From NCBI GenBank assembly GCA_944322745.1, contig CALUPV010000011.1, positions 1 through 57,270 on the forward strand: a stretch of DNA of 57,270 nucleotides. Reading direction: 5' to 3'. Source of the DNA: Candidatus Gastranaerophilales bacterium. Its GTDB lineage: Bacteria; Cyanobacteriota; Vampirovibrionia; Gastranaerophilales; Gastranaerophilaceae. The notes under the pieces were generated by a model that ran no database searches, was not told where the DNA came from, and was given only the letters and a program-made list of their open reading frames with translations. Positions 34,821-44,531 of the stretch are shown in pieces. The translations under genes and the position numbers were made by a program. How positions within the stretch are numbered: position 1 is the first letter of the stretch; each line of letters begins with the position of its first letter.

Positions 34821-35835
34821 GAAGTTCTGCATTTCAGGATATTATGGATTTGATAATTTTGGGGATGAAACAATATTAAATGTTTTAGTCGAAAATATTA
34901 AAGCAGGTGTCGGTCAATCACAAATAACTGTTTTCTCTTCAAACCCCTTAAAAACAGAAAAATTATATAATGTAAAAAGTGTTTATTATTTTGATTTATT
35001 ATCAGTTATCAAAGAACTTTTAAGATGTAATTATCTTATTTCAGGTGGTGGTAGCCTACTTCAAGATGTGACAAGTAAAAAAAGTCTCGTATATTATCTT
35101 GCTGTAATTGCTATTGCATTATTCTTTAGAAAGAAAGTTATAATATTCGCTCAAGGTATTGGACCAATTAATAACAAAATACTTGCAAATATAACTAAAA
35201 TGGTATTAAAAAAATCTAAGTATATTACGGTAAGAGATAATAAAAGTCTTAGTTTACTAAATGAATGGGGTATTGAAGCAAATATTTGTAATGACCCTGT
35301 TTGGAATATAAAAATAAACAAAAAAGAAAAAACTGATAAAATTGGTATACAATTAAGAAACTTTCCTTCTCTAAAGTCTGAATTTATAAATAATTTGGCT
35401 TTGTGTATTAATAAATTTTATCAAGATAGAGAGATAATTATTTTTTCTTTTCAGAATAAAATTGATTTGGAAATATGTAATAAATTAAAAAAACAACTTC
35501 AAATCATTAATCCGAGTATAAATGCAAAAGTTGTCGAAAACATTTCAAACGAAAAGATAATTAATGATATATCGGAATTAGACAGTTTAATTGCAATGAG
35601 ATATCATGCCTGTTTAATAGGTATAAAAGCTAAGATTAAAGTTTTACCGATTAATTATGATATAAAGGTGGAAACTTTATCAAAAGATTTTAATCTCAAG
35701 AATTTAGATTTAAATTGTACACTAGAACATATGAAAGAGATTTTTTCTGATTTTAGAAACTTATCAAGGTCCTATAATATAGAAAAAATAGAAAAGCTAA
35801 ACTTTAATTTTACAGAATTATTAGAAAATTTATAA
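34813..35835 (+). CDS. csaB: CsaB-like polysaccharide pyruvyl transferase
   Basis: The 340-residue protein starts with G-Y-Y-G-F-D-N-F-G-D-E-T, the signature of the CsaB branch of polysaccharide pyruvyl transferases, and has I-S-G-G-G-S-L-L-Q-D and F-A-Q-G-I-G-P. CsaB adds ketal-pyruvate to a secondary cell-wall polymer that anchors SLH-domain proteins. Cyanobacteria and relatives also carry it. ATG 34813 with AAAGG upstream is used, and the open frame to 34786 is the tail of the kinase gene region. It is convergent with the sigma-factor gene, one base away. Confidence 0.9.
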   Translation: MTKKFCISGYYGFDNFGDETILNVLVENIKAGVGQSQITVFSSNPLKTEKLYNVKSVYYFDLLSVIKELLRCNYLISGGGSLLQDVTSKKSLVYYLAVIAIALFFRKKVIIFAQGIGPINNKILANITKMVLKKSKYITVRDNKSLSLLNEWGIEANICNDPVWNIKINKKEKTDKIGIQLRNFPSLKSEFINNLALCINKFYQDREIIIFSFQNKIDLEICNKLKKQLQIINPSINAKVVENISNEKIINDISELDSLIAMRYHACLIGIKAKIKVLPINYDIKVETLSKDFNLKNLDLNCTLEHMKEIFSDFRNLSRSYNIEKIEKLNFNFTELLENL

Positions 35836-35836
35836 G

Positions 35837-36655
35837 TTACTTTCTTGCATATTTTTCTGAACGATTCTCATTAAGAATATTTCTTAATTTCATAATAGCT
35901 TGAGCATGAATCTGACATACTCTGGATTCTGATACTTCAATACTTGCACCAATTTCTTTTAAAGTCATATTTTCATGGTAGTAAAGAACCATAACCATAC
36001 GTTCACGCTCAGGCAATTTCTTCAGTGCAGCTTGCAGTTCATTCTTAACATCTTTTTCTTCAAGTTTTTCAAGTGGATTTACAGAATTTGTATCTTCAAT
36101 AGTATCAATTAATTCAATTCCTTCATCACCTGAGTATTTCTTATCATACAAAGAACCGACAGATGTATCTTCAGCCATTATAGATACTACTTTATCTTTT
36201 TCAATACCTAAAGCATCCGCAATTTCTTGAGTAGTCGGAGTTCTGCCCAGTTTTTGTTTTAAATTTTCACTGGTAGTCTTCACATCTTTTATTCTCTTAC
36301 GCATGCTTCTTGGAAGCCAATCTTGAGAACGGATTTTATCAATGATTGTACCTCTTATTCTCATAATGGCATAAGTTTCGAAATGAGCTCCCTTATCCGG
36401 AGAAAATTTTTCAATTGCGTCAATTAAACCTTCAACACCGAAACTTGTTATATCCTCTATTGCAAAATTTGGCGGAAGATTAAGTTTAATTCTGCCTATA
36501 ACATATTTTGTAAGATAAATATACTGAACTATAATCTGATCCCTAAGCTTTTTATTTGTTCTATCAGAAAGATACTCCATCCAAAGATTTTCGAGTTCAG
36601 TATCAGACAATCTTTTTATATGGTTATATGAATTGTATTCCAAGTAATCGTTCAT
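35837..36655 (-). CDS. fliA: FliA/WhiG-type sigma-70 family factor
   Basis: The 272-residue sigma factor has region 2 (L-R-D-Q-I-I-V-Q-Y ... D-I-T-S-F-G-V-E-G-L-I-D-A-I-E-K-F), region 3 with R-S-M-R-K-R-I-K-D and region 4 (L-P-E-R-E-R-M-V ... M-T-L-K-E-I-G-A-S-I-E-V-S-E-S-R-V-C-Q-I). It lacks region 1, as in sigma-28. No flagellar genes are in the window, but a chemotaxis operon is 16 kb away. In this lineage such a sigma may control chemotaxis or pili rather than flagella. Confidence 0.88.
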   Translation of the reverse strand: MNDYLEYNSYNHIKRLSDTELENLWMEYLSDRTNKKLRDQIIVQYIYLTKYVIGRIKLNLPPNFAIEDITSFGVEGLIDAIEKFSPDKGAHFETYAIMRIRGTIIDKIRSQDWLPRSMRKRIKDVKTTSENLKQKLGRTPTTQEIADALGIEKDKVVSIMAEDTSVGSLYDKKYSGDEGIELIDTIEDTNSVNPLEKLEEKDVKNELQAALKKLPERERMVMVLYYHENMTLKEIGASIEVSESRVCQIHAQAIMKLRNILNENRSEKYARK

Positions 36656-36757
36656 TATTTTTCCGAAATATAAATTATAATAGTGCTATTTCAATTGTAG
36701 TCATACAGCACAATTATCAAATCATATATATATATGAAGTTTCAGAAAAAATTATAA

Positions 36758-37327
36758 TTATTTATTAATAAGAATCGGCATTTGCTTAATTCTCTTCATC
36801 CAAGAAGAATTATTTTCAACAGTATAATAGAATGTTTCTCCAAACATTTCTTCTTCGTATTTGCTTTGTTCTTCTTCTTTTTGAAATTCATTGGCAATTA
36901 AAATCTTTTTTATTTTATTTCTTAGCATTAAACCTGATGTAAGATTAAAAATAACTTTTTTTTCACTGGTATTATATAAAGCTTTTTCAATAGCAATTTG
37001 CAACATTTTCTCAATTAACTGCTCAGAATTTGTTTGCATCTCAATATTCAAGTTTATTATATATACACTATCTTTATATATTTTTAAATCAATATTAGCC
37101 AGAACTTTTTCCTCATCTGTTCTAAAAGAATATTTTTCCAATAAATTTTTAGACGAAAACTTCCTATAAACATTTACATTAAATGAATTAAGCCCAAATA
37201 AAAGTTTCTTTCGTGTCAAAGAAAAAGTCTTAATTTTTTCCCACTTTGGTAATAAATAAACTTCATTTAATAAATCTTCAACGGATAATTTAAATTTATT
37301 ATCATTTTTTATTATTGTATCTATCAT
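36758..37327 (-). CDS. Unidentified soluble protein upstream of the sigma factor
   Basis: The 189-residue mixed alpha/beta protein has no signal peptide or membrane segment. The stretch I-Y-I-I-N-L-N-I-E followed by an amphipathic helix and K-V-I-F-N-L-T-S is compatible with a GNAT-like or other small alpha/beta fold, but no diagnostic motif is visible. It is 102 bases upstream of the sigma-factor gene on the same strand. A regulator or modifier of that sigma is possible but unsupported. Confidence 0.6.
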   Translation of the reverse strand: MIDTIIKNDNKFKLSVEDLLNEVYLLPKWEKIKTFSLTRKKLLFGLNSFNVNVYRKFSSKNLLEKYSFRTDEEKVLANIDLKIYKDSVYIINLNIEMQTNSEQLIEKMLQIAIEKALYNTSEKKVIFNLTSGLMLRNKIKKILIANEFQKEEEQSKYEEEMFGETFYYTVENNSSWMKRIKQMPILINK

Positions 37328-37511
37328 ATATTAAATTTAAACCTTATATACTCTCACAACAGAAAGAGAAATATTATATTTATTTTTTTATTATTTTCTC
37401 TGATATTGCTAGCGGATACTTTACTATATCACTCAGGTAGTAATTCATTTTATATTTTATAACAAATCATGTCAACAGTCTCAATGTAATTAACATGTTT
37501 TTACAAAACAC

Positions 37512-38540
37512 TTATCTTCTATATATTATATTCTTTTTTTTATCATTCTTTGTACATATATATAAAGTATAAAGAAAATTATTTTTGATAAGTAAAGATT
37601 TTTTTATTTCTCTATTTTTTAAGACATATGAAATAAAACTATATGTAAGAAGATTAATACCAGTTTCTTGTGTTTTCTTTTCAAAATAATCAGCAAGTAA
37701 AAAGATATGTGGAGAAACATTCTTATTATTATATTTACGGGCATATTGAACTTCTATATCTATCGCAACTGTTTTTACTCCATAATTATTCATTAATATA
37801 AAGAATTTATCTATTTCACGAATATTATCATTTATTCCCGGAATAATAATATATTTAATAATCAAATTATCTTTATTTGCGATGGAATAATTTTTAATTG
37901 TTTCACATACTTTAGAAAAGCAATCAACCTGTTTAATTTTTTTATAAGTTTTATTTGTACCCGAATCAAGAGAAATAACAACAGACCCTTTATTTTTCTT
38001 TAGAGCTTCTTCAATGATTGGACTATACTTAATTCCACTCGTATGTATTCTAACTGTAGTACCGTTTTCAATAAATAACTGTACTAACTCTTCAAAATTA
38101 TGCATAAGAGTTGGTTCACCACCTTGAAAAGTAGCCTCTCCGCCGGCTTTATAATAACCTTTTTCTATTAAATCTTTAATAATAGGATAAGTATTATAAT
38201 TTCTATTATTTCCGCTATACTCTTCGCTACAATATATACATCTTGCATTACAATAACGACAATGAGAGAAATGGAAATCTGATATTTTGCGTTCATCAGT
38301 ATATTTATACTCAGCTAAATGATAACAACCCTGACAATCATAAATAGTTTGCTCTTTCTGGCGGGCAATTCTTTTTGCTTTTATATCAAATAACATTTCC
38401 CAATCAATAAGATCTCCGTAATAATTTTTTATTAAAACAGGCAAACCTCTGCCGTCATTATGGGATATACAGCAATCGGAAACCATATTTAAGTCAAAAT
38501 TTATGCCTGATTCTAAGAAAGAACAACCTAATTTATTCAT
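37512..38540 (-). CDS. Radical SAM protein
   Basis: The 342-residue protein carries the CX3CX2C iron-sulfur motif C-N-A-R-C-I-Y-C near residue 97 and the SAM-binding G-G-E-P-T near 140. Extra Cys residues before the core (C-C at about 23, C-Q-G-C at about 70, C-R-Y-C at about 94) could bind further clusters. It resembles SPASM/twitch-type enzymes that act on peptides or cofactors. The substrate is unknown and no precursor peptide is evident nearby. It lies downstream of rpmA but behind that gene's terminator. Confidence 0.88.
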   Translation of the reverse strand: MNKLGCSFLESGINFDLNMVSDCCISHNDGRGLPVLIKNYYGDLIDWEMLFDIKAKRIARQKEQTIYDCQGCYHLAEYKYTDERKISDFHFSHCRYCNARCIYCSEEYSGNNRNYNTYPIIKDLIEKGYYKAGGEATFQGGEPTLMHNFEELVQLFIENGTTVRIHTSGIKYSPIIEEALKKNKGSVVISLDSGTNKTYKKIKQVDCFSKVCETIKNYSIANKDNLIIKYIIIPGINDNIREIDKFFILMNNYGVKTVAIDIEVQYARKYNNKNVSPHIFLLADYFEKKTQETGINLLTYSFISYVLKNREIKKSLLIKNNFLYTLYICTKNDKKKNIIYRR

Positions 38541-38564
38541 TAAGAAATCTCCACTTCATAAAAG

Positions 38565-38595
38565 AAAAAGAACAACTTCTCAGGTTGTTCTTTTT
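38565..38595 (-). terminator. Terminator of rplU-rpmA
   Basis: AAAAAGAACAAC (38565-38576) and GTTGTTCTTTTT (38584-38595) form a 12 bp stem, just after the rpmA stop on the minus strand, with T-rich DNA following. It separates the ribosomal protein genes from the radical SAM gene. Confidence 0.9.
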
Positions 38596-38611
38596 CTTAT
38601 TAAGATTTTAA

Positions 38612-38866
38612 TTACTCAGCGTAAACACTAACTTGTTTTCTGTCACGTCTGTGCGGTTCAAATTTTACAACACCATCAATCAATGCAAATAAAGTATAAT
38701 CTTTACCCATACCTACATTGTTTCCTGGATGAATCTTTGTACCTTTTTGACGAACAATAATATTACCTGTAGTAACAGCTTCTCCGCCGAATTTTTTAAC
38801 GCCTAAACGCTTACTTTCACTGTCACGACCGTTTTTACTCGATCCGACACCTTTCTTATGTGCCAT
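38612..38866 (-). CDS. rpmA: 50S ribosomal protein L27
   Basis: This 84-residue L27 begins [16 protein letters not shown]. The mature N-terminus starts directly at the family's usual AHKKG, so there is no Prp-type cleavable extension as found in firmicutes. L27 reaches into the peptidyl transferase centre. It follows rplU by 46 bases, and the small gene often found between them (ysxB/prp) is absent, consistent with the missing extension. Confidence 0.98.
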   Translation of the reverse strand: MAHKKGVGSSKNGRDSESKRLGVKKFGGEAVTTGNIIVRQKGTKIHPGNNVGMGKDYTLFALIDGVVKFEPHRRDRKQVSVYAE

Positions 38867-38912
38867 TTTATATTCTCCTTAGTTATTTCTAAATTAATAC
38901 TCGTTATGTTTT

Positions 38913-39251
38913 TTATTCTTCTACAGCATCTTTTTTAGCAGATGTTCTGATTTTATTAATCATAACTCTTGTAAAGTTTTGTCTGTGGCCATTTTTTCTT
39001 CTGTAGCCTTTTTTTGCTCTTTGTTTATATACTAAAACTTTTTTAGTTCTATCGTGTTTAACTACAGTGCCTTCTACGCTTGCATTTTTTACATATGGTT
39101 GACCAACTTTTGATTTTTTACCGTTAACAAGCATAATGATGTTTTCAAAAACAACCTTAGAGTCTGCTTCATTTTCAAGTAATTCAATATCAACATAACG
39201 ACCTTCTGTAACTTGATATTGTTTTCCGCCTGTTTCAATAATTGCGAACAT
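38913..39251 (-). CDS. rplU: 50S ribosomal protein L21
   Basis: This 112-residue L21 has M-F-A-I-I-E-T-G-G-K-Q-Y-Q-V and K-K-G-Y-R-R-K-N-G-H-R-Q. It binds 23S rRNA in the large subunit. AAAGGAAT lies before ATG. It is the first gene of the rplU-rpmA operon, and the 230-base upstream region contains a candidate leader structure. Confidence 0.98.
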   Translation of the reverse strand: MFAIIETGGKQYQVTEGRYVDIELLENEADSKVVFENIIMLVNGKKSKVGQPYVKNASVEGTVVKHDRTKKVLVYKQRAKKGYRRKNGHRQNFTRVMINKIRTSAKKDAVEE

Positions 39252-39300
39252 TTTTTATTCCTTTCACTTGAGGCTGTCGTAGCTTTCGCATTTATTAACG
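39252..39300 (-). promoter_or_regulatory. Candidate L21-type leader upstream of rplU
   Basis: On the minus strand the transcript just before rplU can form a stem from GTCGT and ACGAC about 20 bases apart, with smaller pairing inside the loop, right before the ribosome binding site. L21 leaders in firmicutes are short regulatory stems in the same place. This assignment is by position and pairing only. Confidence 0.35.
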
Positions 39301-39434
39301 ACATGCCTATCTACACACATGTATAATAGTTCACACTACTACACATTATGAATAAAAGTTTACCTTGTACATAGTCCAAAGTCAACAAGTAATACTTGTA
39401 ATATATGTTTCATGTTAAGTAAGTTTAATTATTA

Positions 39435-39470
39435 ATCAAAAAGGAGTGATAATAATCACTCCTTTTTGAT
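39435..39470 (-). terminator. Terminator of ppdK
   Basis: AAAAAGGAGTGAT (39438-39450) and ATCACTCCTTTTT (39455-39467) form a 13 bp stem with a 4-base loop, and pairing extends outward through ATC/GAT. It lies 15 bases after the ppdK stop on the minus strand. Confidence 0.93.
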
Positions 39471-39484
39471 TTTAGTTATACAAA

Positions 39485-42133
39485 CTATGCTTTTTGTTCG
39501 ATTACTGCCTGTGCAGCTGCTAATCTTGCTTGCGGAATTCTGAATGGAGAGCAAGAAACATAATCTAAACCGATTTTGTTGCAGAATTTAACACTATCAG
39601 GGTCACCACCGTGTTCACCGCAAACACCGCCAACAAGTTTCGGATTAACTTTCTTACCCTTTTCCATAGACATTTCAATTAATTGACCTACACCATTTGT
39701 ATCTAATGTAGCAAACGGATTAGACGGAAGAATTTTTTGTTCAACATATCTGTTTAAGAACTTACCTTCAGCATCATCTCTTGAGTAACCAAATGTCATT
39801 TGAGTTAAGTCATTAGTACCAAAAGAGAAGAATTCAGCGTGTTCTGCAATTTCATCAGCAGTTAAAGCAGCACGAGGAATTTCAATCATAGTACCAAACT
39901 TATAGTCAACTTCAACTCCTTTTTCAGCCATAACATCTTTTGCTACACGAACTAATATTTCTTTAGCAACTTTAAGTTCGTTAACGTGACCGATTAAAGG
40001 AATCATAACCCAAGGTTGAACTGCATGACCTTCTTTCTTCAAATCACAGCAAGCTTCGAAAATAGCTCTTACTTGCATTTCATTGATTTCAGGATATGTT
40101 AAACCTAAACGGCATCCTCTTAATCCCATCATAGGATTTGATTCTGAAAGTCCTTCTACAACATGAAGAAGTTCTTCTTTTTCTTTTGAATCTTTACCTA
40201 AAGCTTTTAATGTTGCAACTTCTGCAATTAAATCCTCTTTAGATGGTAAGAATTCATGAAGTGGCGGATCTAAAAGACGTACTGTTAAAGGTTTGTCGCC
40301 TAATGCTTTAAACATAGCATAGAAATCATCATATTGCATTGGAAGAAGTTTATCTAAAGCTTCTTTTCTTGCTTCAGGAGTTCCTGCAATAATCATTTTT
40401 TGCACCCAAGGAAGTCTATCAGGATCCATAAACATGTGTTCTGTTCTGCAAAGACCTACGCCTTCAGCTCCGAATTTTAATGCATTTTCAATATCTTTTG
40501 GAGTATCTGCATTTGCTTCAACGTGCAATTTTTTAATTTCATTTACCCAAGTAAAGAATTTATTCCAGTTGTCATCTATTTTTGCTTCAACTAATTTTAC
40601 AGCGCCTGCCATTACGATACCCTTGCCGCCATCTAATGAGATAATATCGTCTTTCTTATAAACAACACCATTAGCACCTGTTAATGTTTCATTAGCAAGG
40701 TCAATTTTAATATCTTCACAGCCTGAAACACATGGTTTTCCCATGCCTTTAGCTACTACTGCTGCGTGAGAAGTAGCTCCGCCACGCAATGTTAATACAC
40801 CTTGAGAAACTGCCATACCATGAATATCATCCGGACAAGTTTCAACACGAACTAAAATTACTTTTTCACCCGCTTCACCACGAGCTGCTGCTTCTTCCGT
40901 ATCAAATACGATTTTACCTACTGCAGCACCAGGTGATGCATTTACACCTGTTGCTATTTTAACTGCTTCTGCCATTGCTTTAGCATCGAAACAAGGTAAT
41001 AATATTTGATTTACAGTATAAGGATCAACTAATTGAATAGCTCTTTCTTTTGTTATGATACCTTCTTCACACATATCAACAGCTATTTTTACTGCTGCAG
41101 CAGCAGTTCTTTTACCATTTCTTGTTTGAAGAATATATAATTTACCTTTTTCAATTGTAAATTCCATATCTTGAACATCTTTATATCCAAGTTCAAGTTT
41201 TTTAGCTATATCAACATATTGTTTATATAATTCAGGCATTTCTGTTTCTAATTCAGCAATCGGTTTAGGAGTTCTAATACCTGCTACAACGTCTTCACCT
41301 TGTGCATTTGTCAGATATTCTCCATAGAATTTGTTTTCACCGGTTGCAGGGTTACGAGTGAATGATACACCTGTTGCACAATCATCACCCATGTTTCCAA
41401 ATACCATTGTTTGAACATTAACTGCAGTTCCGAAGTTATGGTCGATTTTATTCATATTTCTATATGCAACAGCACGCGGAATATTCCAAGAACGAAATAC
41501 TGCTTCGATTGCTTCTTGTAACTGAACATATGGGTCTTGAGGAAAATCCTTACCTGTAACTTCTTTTATAACCTTTTTGTATATTGGGATTAAAGATTTC
41601 CAACCTTCTGCAGAAATTTCAGTATCAGATTTTACGCCTTCACGTTCTTTTACTTTTTCAACTTCAGATTCAAAATATTTTTGTCTATCCATTTCCCAAG
41701 CTACGGAACCGAACATTGTTAAGAAACGGCGATAGCTGTCATAGCAAAATCTTGGATTGTTTGTTAATTTAACCATTGCTTCAACAGTTTCATCATTTAA
41801 ACCTAAGTTTAATATAGTTTCCATCATACCAGGCATAGAAACTCTTGCGCCTGAACGAACAGAAACTAATAAAGGATTTGTCTTATCACCAAATTTTTTA
41901 CCTGCTTGAACTTCAACTTCAGCTAATTTGGCCTTAACATCGTCCATTAAACCTTCAGGCATTTTGTTGCCGTTGTTTATATATTCCATACAAGTCTCAG
42001 TTGTAATTGTTAAACCCGGAGGAACAGGTAAACCTAAATTTGTCATTTCGGCTAAGTTAGCACCTTTTCCGCCTAAAAGGTTCCTCATTGAAGAATTACC
42101 TTCTTTGAATAACCATACTCGTTTCTCTGTCAT
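39485..42133 (-). CDS. ppdK: Pyruvate, phosphate dikinase
   Basis: The 882-residue enzyme interconverts pyruvate, ATP and Pi with PEP, AMP and PPi. It has the nucleotide-binding domain (L-L-G-G-K-G-A-N-L-A-E-M and S-V-R-S-G-A), the phosphohistidine domain (G-G-A-T-S-H-A-A-V-V-A, catalytic His near residue 456) and the PEP/pyruvate domain (G-L-C-R-T-E-H-M and G-V-C-G-E-H-G-G-D-P). Full length is normal. In anaerobes it serves PPi-linked glycolysis. The gene is monocistronic. Confidence 0.97.
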   Translation of the reverse strand: MTEKRVWLFKEGNSSMRNLLGGKGANLAEMTNLGLPVPPGLTITTETCMEYINNGNKMPEGLMDDVKAKLAEVEVQAGKKFGDKTNPLLVSVRSGARVSMPGMMETILNLGLNDETVEAMVKLTNNPRFCYDSYRRFLTMFGSVAWEMDRQKYFESEVEKVKEREGVKSDTEISAEGWKSLIPIYKKVIKEVTGKDFPQDPYVQLQEAIEAVFRSWNIPRAVAYRNMNKIDHNFGTAVNVQTMVFGNMGDDCATGVSFTRNPATGENKFYGEYLTNAQGEDVVAGIRTPKPIAELETEMPELYKQYVDIAKKLELGYKDVQDMEFTIEKGKLYILQTRNGKRTAAAAVKIAVDMCEEGIITKERAIQLVDPYTVNQILLPCFDAKAMAEAVKIATGVNASPGAAVGKIVFDTEEAAARGEAGEKVILVRVETCPDDIHGMAVSQGVLTLRGGATSHAAVVAKGMGKPCVSGCEDIKIDLANETLTGANGVVYKKDDIISLDGGKGIVMAGAVKLVEAKIDDNWNKFFTWVNEIKKLHVEANADTPKDIENALKFGAEGVGLCRTEHMFMDPDRLPWVQKMIIAGTPEARKEALDKLLPMQYDDFYAMFKALGDKPLTVRLLDPPLHEFLPSKEDLIAEVATLKALGKDSKEKEELLHVVEGLSESNPMMGLRGCRLGLTYPEINEMQVRAIFEACCDLKKEGHAVQPWVMIPLIGHVNELKVAKEILVRVAKDVMAEKGVEVDYKFGTMIEIPRAALTADEIAEHAEFFSFGTNDLTQMTFGYSRDDAEGKFLNRYVEQKILPSNPFATLDTNGVGQLIEMSMEKGKKVNPKLVGGVCGEHGGDPDSVKFCNKIGLDYVSCSPFRIPQARLAAAQAVIEQKA

Positions 42134-42225
42134 TCTCTTCTCCTTAATTAACTTAAATTTCTATTATTATTTAAAATATCAAAACGATTTTTATAAATTA
42201 ACATGAACATGGCTTTTTCTCAAAC

Positions 42226-42861
42226 TCAGAACTTACCCCCCAACAAATAATACTCACTACAATATAATCCTGTACCTATTGGAGAACAATTAGCCTTCAA
42301 TTTTGCACGTTCTCTGCCATTACCAAGTGCAGAAATATTATTCTTATATATATTTAAAAAGAATATATCCTGTCCGATTCTATTAGGTTTTTCAATTCCG
42401 TTAATATCTACAAACATGAAAAACAACGGCTGTACTTCACTAATTATTTCGTGTTCATTTTTTCTTACGGAAAGAATCGTTCCATCTTTATCTATAATGA
42501 ACTTATCAAAATAGAACTGACTATCTTTGGATATTATACCGCCATTCATTTTTCGATAACTATACTTTTTTAATTGACGCAAGTCTATTTCTGCTAAATT
42601 AAAATAAGACTTAAATCTTTCCAAAATATATTCTTCTGAAATTAATTTACCAGCTTCCTCTTCTGTAGGAATTATTGAACCTTCATGTAAATTGACTAAA
42701 GAAAAACAATAATTTAATTGTTCATATTCTGATTTCCATTTAGCAATTCTTTGTGCTTGTTCCATATTTATCAAATTAAATGGTAGAACAATCAAAACAA
42801 CTATAACCAAAATTAATATTATAGAAACTATATTGAATAAACTAAAAGAAAGATTTTTCAC
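42226..42861 (-). CDS. Pilin-like membrane-anchored protein
   Basis: The 211-residue protein has a single N-terminal hydrophobic helix (about 9-32) and a globular C-terminal domain. The segment F-V-D-I-N-G-I-E-K-P-N-R-I-G-Q-D-I-F and the Cys-containing tail G-T-G-L-Y-C-S-E-Y-Y resemble the C-terminal part of type IV pilin/pseudopilin-like proteins of this lineage. The classical G-F-T-L-x-E cleavage motif is missing, so processing by prepilin peptidase is doubtful. The ATG overlaps the PHP gene's stop by one base. Confidence 0.6.
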   Translation of the reverse strand: MKNLSFSLFNIVSIILILVIVVLIVLPFNLINMEQAQRIAKWKSEYEQLNYCFSLVNLHEGSIIPTEEEAGKLISEEYILERFKSYFNLAEIDLRQLKKYSYRKMNGGIISKDSQFYFDKFIIDKDGTILSVRKNEHEIISEVQPLFFMFVDINGIEKPNRIGQDIFFLNIYKNNISALGNGRERAKLKANCSPIGTGLYCSEYYLLGGKF

Positions 42862-43703
42862 TATGCCAGTTCCATTCTTCTTTTTTCTTTCATCAATTCA
42901 TCATAAATCCAGTCAGGAACAAAGTTTTTACCCATGATAATATTCCCGTTATTTGGATTCGGGGCATGAAAATCAGATCCGCCTGTAATAATAAGCCCGT
43001 ATTTTTCAGCAAGAGTGGAAAAATATTCTATTATAGCAGGTGAATGTTTCCTGTGGTATGCTTCAAGACCTCTAAGTCCAAAATTCATCATTTCTTTAGT
43101 TAATTGATCAGCAATATCAACATCAAAAGGATGTGCAAAAACAGGAATGCCACCTGCATCATAAATAACTTCAACAGCGTCGAAAGGAGTTACCGTTTTA
43201 CGTTGAACATATACATTAGAATTATCATTTATGTATTTGTTGTATGCCTCGATAACACTTGCCGTTCCGCCTGCATTTGTTATTGCTTTCGCAATATGAG
43301 GGCGTCCGATACTTCCACCTGGAGCTACTTGTTTTGTTATACTATCATAAGTTATTTTTATGCCTTCTTTTTTAGCAAGCAGAGTAATTATCTCTTTTGT
43401 TTGCTTAATGCGAGCTTGCTGTTGGTTTTTTATCAATTTCTGAAAATCATTGTTATGTAAATCCATAAAATATCCAAGAATATGAACTTCATAGCCTTTG
43501 TAGATTGTGTTAATTTCAACACCAGGTAAAATTTCTATAGATTTATCTTTTGCATATTCTATGGCTATTTCGTACGAAAGCACATTATCATGGTCGGTAA
43601 TGGCAATTGCACCAAGCCCAACATCTAAAGCGGTATCGACAATTTTCTCGGGTGAAAAAGCGCCATCCGAATAAGATGTGTGGATATGTAAATCGACTTT
43701 CAC
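42861..43703 (-). CDS. PHP-domain phosphoesterase
   Basis: This is a 280-residue PHP (polymerase and histidinol phosphatase) protein. Metal-binding motifs are H-I-H-T-x-Y-S-D-G (residues 6-14), T-D-H-D (near 36), a Glu near 61, an H-P-F-D segment and the late D-F-H. It resembles the YciV/TrpH family of 5'-3' exonucleases and 3',5'-nucleoside bisphosphate phosphatases. It follows the ymdB-like gene by 18 bases within the rny operon, which suits a role in RNA turnover. Confidence 0.88.
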   Translation of the reverse strand: MKVDLHIHTSYSDGAFSPEKIVDTALDVGLGAIAITDHDNVLSYEIAIEYAKDKSIEILPGVEINTIYKGYEVHILGYFMDLHNNDFQKLIKNQQQARIKQTKEIITLLAKKEGIKITYDSITKQVAPGGSIGRPHIAKAITNAGGTASVIEAYNKYINDNSNVYVQRKTVTPFDAVEVIYDAGGIPVFAHPFDVDIADQLTKEMMNFGLRGLEAYHRKHSPAIIEYFSTLAEKYGLIITGGSDFHAPNPNNGNIIMGKNFVPDWIYDELMKEKRRMELA

Positions 43704-43721
43704 TTCCTTATCCTTTCATAA

Positions 43722-44531
43722 TCATATTTCCTCACTAATATATTTTTCATTAATTCTTTCAATAACTTCTGATTTCCCGGAATAACAATCAACTGTTACG
43801 ATAACACCATTGACTTGGGAATCTCCAGAAGCAGCAACATCTAGCCTTTCAGGGATAGATGTCAACAATCTGTTGACGGAAGACTCATAATCCATTCCAA
43901 TCACACCGTTCAAATCGCCACAAAAGCCTGCATCCGTTATATATGCGCAGCAACCTTCATATATTCTTTCATCGGCTGTTTGAACATGTGTGTGTGTACC
44001 AAAAACACCAGAAACACCCAGTTTAGCATAATATTTAGCCATGCAGATTTTTTCTGCTGTAGCTTCAGCGTGAATATCTATAATTATTACAGGTGTTTCT
44101 TTTTTTATTTCTTCTATAGTCTTAGTTAATATTTCCCAAGGTGAATCTATTAATCCCATAAACGTTCTTCCTAAAACGTTTATTACGCCTATTTTACATT
44201 TTGATGTTTCAAAAATTCTATAGCCTTCGCCGTGGGTACCTTTTGGATAATTTATCGGTCTTATAAGTTTATCAGCTTCATTTATATACTGAAAAATATC
44301 TCGTTTGTCCCAGATATGATTACCTGATGTAAAAGCGTTAATTCCATATGATATAAGTTCATTGTAATTTTTTTGAGTCAGCCCAAAACCGTGTGAAGCA
44401 TTTTCTGCATTGGCAATAATAAAATCAGGTTTATCTTCTTTCAGATTTTCAATATATCTTTTAACGGCAAGCCTGCCTGTCTTTCCGACTATATCACCTA
44501 AAAACATAATTTTTATTTTTGAATCTGACAT
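43722..44531 (-). CDS. ymdB: YmdB-type metallophosphoesterase (TIGR00282 family)
   Basis: The 269-residue metallophosphoesterase has M-F-L-G-D-I-V-G-K-x-G (first metal Asp), A-N-A-E-N-A-S-H-G (Asn/Glu) and S-G-N-H-I-W-D, followed by H-A-E-A-T-A-E-K and G-T-H-T-H-V-Q-T. In Bacillus this protein acts on cyclic nucleotides and works with RNase Y; the rny gene is immediately upstream here too, 103 bases away. Confidence 0.9.
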   Translation of the reverse strand: MSDSKIKIMFLGDIVGKTGRLAVKRYIENLKEDKPDFIIANAENASHGFGLTQKNYNELISYGINAFTSGNHIWDKRDIFQYINEADKLIRPINYPKGTHGEGYRIFETSKCKIGVINVLGRTFMGLIDSPWEILTKTIEEIKKETPVIIIDIHAEATAEKICMAKYYAKLGVSGVFGTHTHVQTADERIYEGCCAYITDAGFCGDLNGVIGMDYESSVNRLLTSIPERLDVAASGDSQVNGVIVTVDCYSGKSEVIERINEKYISEEI

